In this document: one piece after another, positions 1 to 9,168 of the stretch
Numbering within the stretch: the first letter of the stretch is position 1
Layout of the letters: each line of letters begins with the position of its first letter
Assembly (NCBI RefSeq): GCF_000003815.2
Contig: NC_049991.1
Location: 9,036,729 to 9,100,728, forward strand
DNA length: 64,000 nucleotides
From: Branchiostoma floridae
Lineage: Eukaryota; Chordata; Leptocardii; Amphioxiformes; Branchiostomatidae
Direction: 5' to 3'
Translations under genes and position numbers: made by a program
Notes under the pieces: generated by a model
The model's database searches: none
What the model was told of the DNA's origin: nothing
What the model saw: the letters and a program-made list of their open reading frames with translations, nothing else

Positions 1-86
1 CAAACAAATACATTCTTAATGTAGCTATGTGCTGCCGAGGTCATAATAATGATGACATACCAGATTATACGGTACAGTATTAATTT

Positions 87-92
87 TTTATT
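87..92 (-). terminator. Polyadenylation signal for the 216-5219 gene
   Basis: TTTATT on the + strand reads AATAAA on the minus strand, about 125 bases past the stop of the leftward 1667-residue gene. The rest of 1-215 is AT-rich and shows no gene. Confidence 0.6.
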
Positions 93-215
93 GTATTCAT
101 TTCTTTATCTAGGCATAAAATATTGTCCATGGGCCGTATCAATACGACTGCTAATGTGGTCTGGAAAGACATCATACAATGATCAATACCATCGATGTGC
201 CTTATGAACTACAGC

Positions 216-3200
216 CTACATGAACTTTGCTAATTCTTCAAAGCTTTCTTCATCGTTCTCATCATAATCATCATCATCTTCTTCATCATATAAACTAACA
301 GTCGGTTCGTTGATCATCTGATGCTCGTCTTCGCCACGCATGATCTTGTGCAGTCTTGGCACCAACTCCGAGAAGGCCTTGTACACGGGCGTGTCCGTAT
401 TAATCTCCGGAAAAAGCTGTTCTCTCAGTACCTTGGCAACTCCATCTTCCCCAATGCTAGAATGCAGGATGTCTGGGTTGTTGTCAGCTCGCGGCAGGAG
501 CGTCTCACCCATATTTTTGAGAAGATGTCTGGCAATTTTGTTGATATTATGTTGACCAGACCAAATGATAGAGACAAACTCACCAATTGTGATCCTGTTG
601 AGCAAATTAGCCAGGATTTGTTCGTCACCTAATTTCGTCATTCTGACAATGTTAGGGAAGTGAGCCAGAGGAGTGATCACCAAACTTACCTCCTTCCGCG
701 TACCAGAACGAGGTACACCTGCAACAGCCGCTGTGATAGTGTTCCGTCGAAATGTGTCGTTCACCTTGACTCGACTGAATGCTGTGTCTGAATTTTTATA
801 TTGTGTGTAGTATGAAGTGAAATTCACCTGCGCCAACAGTGCCATTTTTCGGGCAATGGTCTGTGTTGTGAACGTTTCGGTCAACACTCGTTTTCCACTG
901 CCAATGTTCTGCCCTGTATATGTCGTATGGATGGGCACATGTGTCATCTCCTTTGGCTTAGGGTTGGGGTCGCCTACAGCTTTGGGTCTGACAGGTTTAC
1001 CATTAATCAACCGAATACAGCTCGCTACCACTCCTTTGATGAAGTCGTGGTCACGTTCAAACTCTCTGTCGCAGCGCGATGGCTCAAGCTTTCTTGGCGC
1101 TCCATAGATCTCTGAACTTGTGGCCATTATCACAAAAGGCGCAATTAGCTCAGGCTTTTTTCTGAAGAGTTTGACCAACCGGGACACTGTGAATTTGTTC
1201 TTGTCGTAAATCTTAGCCGATAAGTTGACTATGTCCCTGGTAATTCTTTCTGAAGCGTCTGCCATTTCACACTTATCAACTATGGTCCTGGCCAGCCGCA
1301 GGACTTCCAGCATTGGTTCGAAGAAGGCCTCAAAATCCTTCATAATCGCTTCAATTAGCCCTGTTAACATGTTTCTTTGTGTTCCATCTTGGCGTTGTTC
1401 CAGGTACTGAATGCACCATTTAATCGCATCTTTAACCATAGTAGGATTGACCGTATGAGGTAGTCCTAAACAATGCATCTTAACATTATTGGCAGCCGTG
1501 CATAAATCCTTGAAAAGGTTTCTAGGTTCCCGGGCGGTTTTGTTGTATGACATGCTATCAGACAACTTCAAAAGAGGCCATGGTTTGAACGTCTTGCCGG
1601 CATCACAAGCCACAATCTGCCCACTAGGCAATCTTAGGGTCTCGGTGGTCACCGCTTTATCACCGACCTTGTCCCCAGATCCATCCTCGTCTGTTCCCTT
1701 TTTCTTCGTAGCATCCATATCCAGATCGCTTTGTACCAATTCGATCTTCATGTTCAAAGGCATACCGGCATTGACACGGGTTGTCAGCTCAGTAGAGGCC
1801 GTTTCATCCAAGCGCCACGTACCATCAGTATCCTGCTTGGGCAGGTAGACTGGTACCTCGGCATTGATACGCTTGAAGTGCGGTGCTTCCTTGGCCGTCA
1901 TGTATTGTTCGACTACATGTTTGTTCAGAGCCTGGGGCACTCGATTGGCAACGGTCCGCACATTGATTAGATACCGCACCAAGGCATAGTATGCATACAT
2001 CTCGCATCGCCGCATGACGCTTGAACCAGCCGAATCGGGGTCTAGCCAACTTATCAACTCCCCATCCGTAGAAGAGAAAAGGGTAATGGCCGACATGGCA
2101 TTCTCATCTAGCTCTTCTGGAGTCATGTTGAGCTTTGTGGCAACGTGAGCATGAATATTACGGATAGTGGTGGCACTGTTTTCCAGGTAACATTCCAGCA
2201 TCTTGTCAATCACCCCATCTGGAGCCTTGGGGTAAAACACCTGAACAAAATATCGATTGAACATGTCGCACACAATTTTACTCACATTGACTCCCTGCTT
2301 GCTCAGAGCTGCCCACTGTTTTAAGTGGGCGGAAATCTCTGGTGACATCTTGGCGAACAGCTCGGCCTTTGTTATTTCTCGGAGGGTATTGTCTGTCACT
2401 CCTTTAACAAGACGTGCATGAGTGACGGCACGAACAAACTTCTCCATCTCCTGCTTCATCAGAGCCACTTCATGCATTTTACTCATTTTGGCATCGGGTT
2501 CCCGCATTGCGCCTCCAGTTTCTTGCCAGTTGAAATCGTCATCACCAAGATTAGCGGCTACCCTCTTACCATTTGCGTTTTTAACCTCTGAGGCCGAATC
2601 TGTGTCACCCCAACAGTTGGCTCCTGTAGCCCGAGCCCGACCACCTTTCGAATTTCCTACGATAGTTCCAGAAGTAGTAAAGGTTCCATGCTCGGAAAGG
2701 AGTGCCGTACTGTCACCCTTATAACGGGCATCCGTGATGAAAGCATGCACAAATGCTTTCAATGGGTTCAGTTTGACTGTGCCACACTCAACTACGCCAG
2801 CATCCTGATTCATTGGCTTTCTGACAACTTCATTGATGTAACTCAAAAAAGGCGTGGCGTCAGGCTGAACAGTCGACTGATGTTCCGAAAGGATGGTGGG
2901 AAAACTGTTACGAACACTGGCGAGTATCTGATTCATTGATATGGTTTCCATCCAGCTGTCACTTTTCTCCGCTTCACCATCGTCGCATGAGGCTTTTGGC
3001 GCCACTACCTCGCTCCCATTGTTAACACCCACACCTCCACTACTCGAGGAGGCAGGCCGGTTCACCTGGCCATTTTGCTCTGTGGCGGCATTCATGTTTG
3101 TGCCCGCCTTATCGGCCAAATCACTCTTTGACAGATCCGACTTGGGTTTATGCACCTCGATATTCTTCTCTGACGCCACTGTTTGTCTTCTCTCCCTGGC

Positions 3201-5219
3201 TTTCTGATTCCTCTTCAAACGCATCCCGAACCCGTCTTCTTTCATTGGCTTGAGTTTGCATCCTCCAAAGTCTCCGACTCGAGACAGAGGAGATGATACC
3301 CTCACGGCAAACAATAACTTCATGGATGTCAATGCCCCACTGAACGGATTGGAATTTTTTATGCTATACAGCTTTTCCACTTGGGCCACATCCTCTTTGT
3401 TGTTAACGACCTTGTCTGTAAGCTCTCCTACCACCTTCATATGAAAGTAGCACATGCAGAACTCAACTCGGGGTGCCTCTTTGTCACAAGTGGGCTTACT
3501 CGTGTTATAGTAAGACATGTTACAAATGACGCACTCTTCTGTACCATTGGTGGGGTGCTTCAAACTCGACACACCTCGCCCCATCGTCGGATTGTTCTGT
3601 AGCAAATACAGTCCGTACTGTAGGAACACTCTCTTGAATACATTTGGGTCGCAATAGAACAAAGCCAAAATGCGCTGTGGGGGGCTGTCCATTTCTTTGA
3701 TAAGCATAGACTGCCCAATCTTCACCGTTTGGGACTTTAGTTCGTCTCCTTCTTTTTGTGCCAAAGGTTCTCCGCCCTCTCGGAACAGTTGGGTCTTACT
3801 GATGAATTGTTCTGCCCCAATAATGTTGTAGAAGTCAGTGAGTGTGGTCAATTGAAAGGAGGTCATGTCCATGGCTGCAGCGATTTCGGCTTGGGCGCGA
3901 CTTTTGTCGTCCATTTCATTTTCACCCACGTGCTTGAGAAACCCAGCTTGATTCATCAGACCCATGGCTCGGGTGGTTTGAAACCACGGAAACTGTGTTC
4001 CCAACCTACCCGCTTGCTTACTAGGATTGCTCACGTCCCCATCGTCTCGATACGTCATCAGGGATCCAGGAGAGATATGGTTGCAAAGTACATGTCCCGT
4101 CACCGCTGCCGCCAGTTCGTCGTGGGCAGATACCACACCATTGAATGATTCTTCGCACCGAATCATTGTTTTGATAACAAAGCTCATCCGGACATTCAGA
4201 GCTACTTCGGGAGAGGGTACTTGTAATCCCAGTGTAAAGGGGGTTGGGAAGTGGCTGAGCACAATAGACGCCATATGGATGGCCAAGAACTGATCGCCAG
4301 GTAACGTTGTGTATTCTGACTGATTGACACACAACACGTCCTTATGTAGTTTATTGAATTCCATCACGGCAGTGTCTCTCTTTGTGACTCCAAGAATATT
4401 ATCGATATTCTCCTTATCTGTCTTACGTATCATGCTGCGGTTGTTCCCGTGTATCAAAGGCTTCACCAGGGCAACAGCATTTCCTTCGAGGTTTAACCGC
4501 TTATTGTCCATGGCTACTCTGAGCACCTTGGGGTGAACATAAACCGTGTCATCACTGCTCTGCGTCTCAAAGATGGCCCGTCTATCCCCGTCCGTCTGGA
4601 GTTCTTCCGTGTACACGCTCTTTACGTAGGAGGCCATAACCTCGCCAGTCCCAAAGACATAGACAAAGTAATCTTTCCTATCTCCCTGGGGTATAACATG
4701 AAAGTACTGCTCAAAGATGGTGTCCATCACAGTGGGAGCCACAGTATGGTCAAGGGCTTGCAAGCATCCATAAGCACTTGACAAAAACTCAGGCGAGCGC
4801 TCCTGCTTGACCAGATTCTTACAAAACGTCTGGATTTGGTCGTCGTTCATAGGTGAGGGCAGTAGGGTTTCTGATCTATCCAAGTAGTCTCCACCGCACA
4901 GCACAACCACCCTATCCATGTAAGGAATTGTCTGAATAGTTTTTCCCTTCAAAGGATCTACTCTAGATGGATGTTTAGGAAGGAATGACCCCGGAGTAAC
5001 GTGAGTCAGGGAAGCCGTACCTCTCCCGTTGATGCTGCAGGAATCTTCGAAGTAAAGCACATCCTGCTGCAAGTCCCTAACATTTTCAAAGACTTGTTTG
5101 TGCATGGCCACAATCCCGCCATCCATAACAGATACAGCAAACTCTTGGGAAAGTCCTGGCACATCCTCCAGGTCTTTAACAAAGGCATCTTGTTGAGCCT
5201 CGTATTTGGTCCTGGACAT
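216..5219 (-). CDS. Large protein, possible major single-stranded DNA-binding protein (ICP8-like)
   Basis: 1667 residues from an ATG at 5219. A Cys/His cluster at roughly residues 563-600 (CVIC, then later cysteines and FCMCYFH) could bind zinc, as in herpesvirus ssDNA-binding proteins. The middle (about 680-790) is basic, then Ser/Asn/Gly-rich, and looks like a disordered linker with a nuclear-targeting patch (KRNQKARERRQ). The last 25 residues are almost all Asp/Glu and end in FEELAKFM. An acidic tail with a final aromatic residue is common in replicative ssDNA-binding proteins. Its divergent neighbour starts 119 bp away. The assignment rests on size, the zinc-like cluster, the tail and the nearby replication genes; it is not a clear family match. 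A large tegument protein is the main alternative. It is longer than vertebrate-virus ICP8 (about 1200 residues). Confidence 0.4.
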   Translation of the reverse strand: MSRTKYEAQQDAFVKDLEDVPGLSQEFAVSVMDGGIVAMHKQVFENVRDLQQDVLYFEDSCSINGRGTASLTHVTPGSFLPKHPSRVDPLKGKTIQTIPYMDRVVVLCGGDYLDRSETLLPSPMNDDQIQTFCKNLVKQERSPEFLSSAYGCLQALDHTVAPTVMDTIFEQYFHVIPQGDRKDYFVYVFGTGEVMASYVKSVYTEELQTDGDRRAIFETQSSDDTVYVHPKVLRVAMDNKRLNLEGNAVALVKPLIHGNNRSMIRKTDKENIDNILGVTKRDTAVMEFNKLHKDVLCVNQSEYTTLPGDQFLAIHMASIVLSHFPTPFTLGLQVPSPEVALNVRMSFVIKTMIRCEESFNGVVSAHDELAAAVTGHVLCNHISPGSLMTYRDDGDVSNPSKQAGRLGTQFPWFQTTRAMGLMNQAGFLKHVGENEMDDKSRAQAEIAAAMDMTSFQLTTLTDFYNIIGAEQFISKTQLFREGGEPLAQKEGDELKSQTVKIGQSMLIKEMDSPPQRILALFYCDPNVFKRVFLQYGLYLLQNNPTMGRGVSSLKHPTNGTEECVICNMSYYNTSKPTCDKEAPRVEFCMCYFHMKVVGELTDKVVNNKEDVAQVEKLYSIKNSNPFSGALTSMKLLFAVRVSSPLSRVGDFGGCKLKPMKEDGFGMRLKRNQKARERRQTVASEKNIEVHKPKSDLSKSDLADKAGTNMNAATEQNGQVNRPASSSSGGVGVNNGSEVVAPKASCDDGEAEKSDSWMETISMNQILASVRNSFPTILSEHQSTVQPDATPFLSYINEVVRKPMNQDAGVVECGTVKLNPLKAFVHAFITDARYKGDSTALLSEHGTFTTSGTIVGNSKGGRARATGANCWGDTDSASEVKNANGKRVAANLGDDDFNWQETGGAMREPDAKMSKMHEVALMKQEMEKFVRAVTHARLVKGVTDNTLREITKAELFAKMSPEISAHLKQWAALSKQGVNVSKIVCDMFNRYFVQVFYPKAPDGVIDKMLECYLENSATTIRNIHAHVATKLNMTPEELDENAMSAITLFSSTDGELISWLDPDSAGSSVMRRCEMYAYYALVRYLINVRTVANRVPQALNKHVVEQYMTAKEAPHFKRINAEVPVYLPKQDTDGTWRLDETASTELTTRVNAGMPLNMKIELVQSDLDMDATKKKGTDEDGSGDKVGDKAVTTETLRLPSGQIVACDAGKTFKPWPLLKLSDSMSYNKTAREPRNLFKDLCTAANNVKMHCLGLPHTVNPTMVKDAIKWCIQYLEQRQDGTQRNMLTGLIEAIMKDFEAFFEPMLEVLRLARTIVDKCEMADASERITRDIVNLSAKIYDKNKFTVSRLVKLFRKKPELIAPFVIMATSSEIYGAPRKLEPSRCDREFERDHDFIKGVVASCIRLINGKPVRPKAVGDPNPKPKEMTHVPIHTTYTGQNIGSGKRVLTETFTTQTIARKMALLAQVNFTSYYTQYKNSDTAFSRVKVNDTFRRNTITAAVAGVPRSGTRKEVSLVITPLAHFPNIVRMTKLGDEQILANLLNRITIGEFVSIIWSGQHNINKIARHLLKNMGETLLPRADNNPDILHSSIGEDGVAKVLREQLFPEINTDTPVYKAFSELVPRLHKIMRGEDEHQMINEPTVSLYDEEDDDDYDENDEESFEELAKFM

Positions 5220-5338
5220 ATTTCAATATCTGATCCGCGTGCAAAAGAAAAGGATTATTACTTTCGAGCGGCGACTGGTGAACCACTTATTCAGACTCCG
5301 TTATATACGTTGACAAAGTCCACGCCCCCCACATTGAA
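5220..5338. promoter_or_regulatory. Divergent promoter region between two large genes
   Basis: 119 bp separates two outward-facing start codons. TATATA at 5302-5307 lies 32-37 bases before the rightward ATG at 5339, so that mRNA leader would be very short. A TGACGTCA (CRE-type) palindrome begins at 5340, overlapping the rightward ATG. I see no clear TATA box for the leftward gene. Confidence 0.5.
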
Positions 5339-8300
5339 ATGACGTCATATTGGGATAATTATGCACATCGACTTCAAGCAGAGATGTATGAGTCATCACG
5401 CTGCAGGCGTGCCTCTAATGTTGTGTTCATCTTGGACCCGACTCATCAAATTGCCACCCATGCCATAGCTAGCGGTGGGTTCAATGAAGACGTCAAGGTA
5501 ATTCTTATTGCCATCCGGCGTTCGGTAACATTATGGGGGCAGCTAAATGCATCTCACTGTATTATTTCTTTTCTGATGGGTAGTCAGCACCTACTCGCTA
5601 CTCTCCTCCCAAATCAGATGTGGGCAGTGGGTAACTACAACGAAAAGCCACCACCCTTCCCTTTTCAGAGAGAAAGAGGAGATGAAGGTAACCGGGCAGA
5701 GGAAGAATGTTTGGGAAATAGGTTTCAAAACGGATTGCTCAATGATGAAGTAACCAATCTCTTGGCGGAAATAGACCAAAAGTTGTCTGTGGCTCTGCTG
5801 CCCCATAGGTTACCCCCGCCCAAAATCCCAAAGACAAATCACTTGTTCAGTATCTTGAGCGCAGTCGTACCAGACACAGACAATATAGATGTCGGGTTTG
5901 CCATCATTTGGGGAGTCTTGGAGATGATGATTGATAAGACCAACCATCCTTTCCAATTGGCCCCTATAATGCCGTCTAACACAACAGCGACAAATGTTCT
6001 CACCCAAATATGGACCGACAATGGAGCAATCTTGACTCCCCATAACGCCATCGATTGGTGCCGTTTCACTCTGGAAAAGGGGCAACATAAGCTTTTAGAC
6101 AACCTTGACTCCAAGACGTGGAGGGACGAGAGTTGTGGGTACACAGTGGCGACGCTAAAAGACCATGGTGTGTATGCGTTCACCTTACCGAAAGAAGATC
6201 ACCATACAGGTACACGCATAGCCCAGTTCACCGCCGTTCTCATTCACCTCATGACGTTTCCGGACCCTCCACACGTATGGGCAAACCAGCTAAGCATCAC
6301 AAATTCGTTTGTTGGCGAAGCTGGTATGAAGTTTGCAATTGGGAAAGACAGCGTAATCCCTCGCTGTGCCAAAGCGCTCCTCGCCAGAGGGAAATCAAAA
6401 GAAGAGATTATCGAACGAGTCCAACAAGTGTTGACATTTATTTCACTCACTAATCCAAACTCAATTTTGAACACTTTAAACTTTGACCACATCGATTATA
6501 TGGCTGAACTACTTACGGTACGTCAGACTAAAGACACCTCGTACGAATATGCTGGCTTACAAGTTTGGATACAAGATGACATGCGTATTGACCTCAGCAT
6601 TGCCGAGGATGAGCGCGCCCCCAGGCTCTCGTGGACAAATATCGTCGACTGTAAGATCCTTGCAAAGTTTCAGCCGAAACCCCTCTATCTTTTGCCCGTC
6701 ATGGCTAGGGTCGTACTACCCCACAGTCAGACCGTGGCCGACATGAGCCTCGTTAGTATGCTGGCTGCAGAAGGAAACGTGCGACCAGCCGACGTCCTGT
6801 TCCAATTTGGACTCGTCTGTCATAAGAACCGGGACCATCTCCTATGGCTGCACCACTACCTGCGCCAACTCAAACGCCCTCTTCGTCCTCCCGAAGGCAC
6901 TGATTATTACGGTTCTCATCCTACCGGCATGGAAATTGCTGATAAGACCCTTGATCTCCTCTTGCGAAATACCGTCTCTACAAATATCACAGCAGAAGAG
7001 TATATCGACCCCCAAGACCAGGGGAACCGGGTCATAGTTCTTTACGAAAGGGACGGTAAAACAAATTGCGAACCCCATTACATCTTATATGACGAGCACC
7101 GCAGTCACGTGACAACCATCCCACACTCAACTAATCCAAACCAACATCAGGCACTAATCATAGACCTGCTAAATGGGGATGGAAAATCTCTCATGCACGA
7201 AAATCAACCTACGCTGAACCTAGTTTTCACCTGCGTTGTAAAGCTTCATAGTATTCTCTTAACCTTTTCCGATAATGTGGATACGTTAAGTTGGACTTTA
7301 AAGGCCATAGACACCGTCCGCAGAGCAGTTGTCGGCCAGGATGCCCACCCTATTGCTCCATTCCTTCGTCTCCTGATTATGGCCAGGGACAATGATAACG
7401 ATCGCTTCTCATATGTCTATGACAATCTATACAGTAAAGATAGATTGGGAGGTAAACGTTTTCAGGGGTACACTTCCTCAGTCAGTCATGGACAGTTAAC
7501 TCTTGTATGGGAAGAGTTTTCCAAAAGCCTTATCTCGGCCTCTGACTGCGTGCCTCTCACCGAAATACACAATGCAAATACACCCATATCCATGATAGAC
7601 TTTAATGGTACAACCTACTTCGTCACCCTTGAAGGCGAGGTTCGGCGCATGTGTGCCCGGGATATAAATCTCAACCCACAATCCATCATGAATCATACGC
7701 TTCGCATCCTAGAAGCCAACAAAGAAGACGGGTCCACTTCGACGGCTATCTCGCCTAACGACCGTTGCATAGACGTCCTTCCCCCCGACTTGGCCATATA
7801 TTCCCTACATCGCGCTTACTTCCAAGTGCGAAAGTCGACCCAAGACCGTGAAAACATGGTGGCTTATGCGGTGCGCCATTGGGAGAAACACTGCCAATTA
7901 TACAAGATTCAAGAAGCTACAAAGCCCGTGACCTTCGGCAACGTTCTGAACACGGGTATCAAACTATTAAGACCTCTGGTAGAAAAATATTTCTATTCCC
8001 GACCTACCATAGCTGCCCCCACAAAGATGAACGTCGAGATGGACTTTTACTCACCCAAAAATATGCAAAAGATTGACCTAACAAAGCCAACCGACTGGAA
8101 TTATACGAGATATATGGGTCTTTTAACTATACCCTCTGGTCACATCTTGTTTGGGCTAAACGCAGATAAACACCCTGTTCTGGCCTTTGTGGACGAAAGC
8201 CACCAGTGTCGCTGGCTTCGATATGTATTGGGATTGCACTATGTCTTTACCACCCACAAGCACCTTTATTTTGTTAATATAAAACCACCCCACGATCACG

Positions 8301-8695
8301 GCCTCAATCTACTGTTAGTCACGACAGCCATTGATAACCCACTCGAAACCAAATCGCAAGTTGTATGTGTCCTAAACGACACATACAAGCCATCACTTCC
8401 CACCTTTTTAACATCCGATACCAATCACCTTTACCAAACGTTTCTATTTCCCCTTGTGTTAAATTCCTGGGTTAAAGACGTTACTAGAGCCTCACAGCAC
8501 GCTCTGTTTCTGTATACACTGATGGGTAGCCTATTTGGATACAACCACAACCAAGGCGGGTTTCGTCACATTAGATATCTATCAGATGATATTGCCCTAA
8601 CGCAATACGGAACTTTCACATCTGCCTCCGATGCAAGGTTTAGTCTACTCGTGATAAAGCGACCCGACCTCTTCGCCCAGTTCACAACGCTTTGA
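5339..8695 (+). CDS. Unrecognised 1118-residue viral protein
   Basis: Intact 1118-residue frame from an ATG 37 bases after the start of a TATATA box. I recognise no domain, signal peptide, clear membrane segment or nucleotide-binding motif. The composition is that of a soluble globular protein. A Pro/Glu/Arg-rich loop lies near residues 105-125. The position beside the putative ssDNA-binding protein and upstream of the primase-helicase fusion would suit a replication or tegument protein, but this is only context. The stop codon lies inside the first copy of an 18-bp tandem repeat, so the carboxy end borders a small duplication. AATAAA follows at 8792. Confidence 0.8.
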   Translation: MTSYWDNYAHRLQAEMYESSRCRRASNVVFILDPTHQIATHAIASGGFNEDVKVILIAIRRSVTLWGQLNASHCIISFLMGSQHLLATLLPNQMWAVGNYNEKPPPFPFQRERGDEGNRAEEECLGNRFQNGLLNDEVTNLLAEIDQKLSVALLPHRLPPPKIPKTNHLFSILSAVVPDTDNIDVGFAIIWGVLEMMIDKTNHPFQLAPIMPSNTTATNVLTQIWTDNGAILTPHNAIDWCRFTLEKGQHKLLDNLDSKTWRDESCGYTVATLKDHGVYAFTLPKEDHHTGTRIAQFTAVLIHLMTFPDPPHVWANQLSITNSFVGEAGMKFAIGKDSVIPRCAKALLARGKSKEEIIERVQQVLTFISLTNPNSILNTLNFDHIDYMAELLTVRQTKDTSYEYAGLQVWIQDDMRIDLSIAEDERAPRLSWTNIVDCKILAKFQPKPLYLLPVMARVVLPHSQTVADMSLVSMLAAEGNVRPADVLFQFGLVCHKNRDHLLWLHHYLRQLKRPLRPPEGTDYYGSHPTGMEIADKTLDLLLRNTVSTNITAEEYIDPQDQGNRVIVLYERDGKTNCEPHYILYDEHRSHVTTIPHSTNPNQHQALIIDLLNGDGKSLMHENQPTLNLVFTCVVKLHSILLTFSDNVDTLSWTLKAIDTVRRAVVGQDAHPIAPFLRLLIMARDNDNDRFSYVYDNLYSKDRLGGKRFQGYTSSVSHGQLTLVWEEFSKSLISASDCVPLTEIHNANTPISMIDFNGTTYFVTLEGEVRRMCARDINLNPQSIMNHTLRILEANKEDGSTSTAISPNDRCIDVLPPDLAIYSLHRAYFQVRKSTQDRENMVAYAVRHWEKHCQLYKIQEATKPVTFGNVLNTGIKLLRPLVEKYFYSRPTIAAPTKMNVEMDFYSPKNMQKIDLTKPTDWNYTRYMGLLTIPSGHILFGLNADKHPVLAFVDESHQCRWLRYVLGLHYVFTTHKHLYFVNIKPPHDHGLNLLLVTTAIDNPLETKSQVVCVLNDTYKPSLPTFLTSDTNHLYQTFLFPLVLNSWVKDVTRASQHALFLYTLMGSLFGYNHNQGGFRHIRYLSDDIALTQYGTFTSASDARFSLLVIKRPDLFAQFTTL

Positions 8696-8727
8696 GCGCC
8701 GTCAAGAGGTTGAGCGCCGTCAAGAGG
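8692..8727 (+). repeat. 18-bp tandem duplication over the stop codon
   Basis: Two perfect adjacent copies of ttgagcgccgtcaagagg (8692-8709 and 8710-8727). The TGA stop of the 1118-residue gene is in the first copy. Confidence 0.9.
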
Positions 8728-8791
8728 CAAGCACTCTTTAAAGAACAATGTGGTTAACGATCTAAGAAATAGTTTATAATTCAATGTAAGA

Positions 8792-8797
8792 AATAAA
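8792..8797 (+). terminator. Polyadenylation signal AATAAA
   Basis: AATAAA about 97 bases after the stop of the 5339-8695 gene, in a short AT-rich 3' region. Confidence 0.7.
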
Positions 8798-9168
8798 GCT
8801 GCCGCACGGGCTAAGAACGAAAGAGAATATTGTAGAAACCCGCAAGGTTACTGGCTTTTCTATAATAGTTTATCCCTAAAAGTTTTGGATATGACGTGCT
8901 TTTTGTTTCTAGTCAGTTCGATAATCATTAAGGTCTCTCTTAGACTCGATTATCTTTCCACAAACACACTCAGACACGATCTGTGATAAAACGTCTATAC
9001 TATAAACTATGGTCATGCCGCCATATGACGTCAATGTACCAACAAAGCCATAAATGGTGTGAGGCTGTGAGGGGTTAACATGAAAAAGACCCCCAACGTA
9101 GGCTCTTCCCACGTGGGTGTGTCTAACGTAACGGGTGTGACCATTTTGACCATTCTGCTCATGTCAGC
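8798..9168 (+). promoter_or_regulatory. Upstream region of the primase-helicase fusion gene
   Basis: About 370 bp without a credible gene. It holds a CRE-type TGACGTCA near 9025, a palindromic cccacgtggg (E-box CACGTG) near 9108-9117, and AT-rich stretches such as actataaac near 9000. These are plausible promoter elements for the gene starting at 9169. No single TATA box can be assigned with confidence. Confidence 0.4.
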
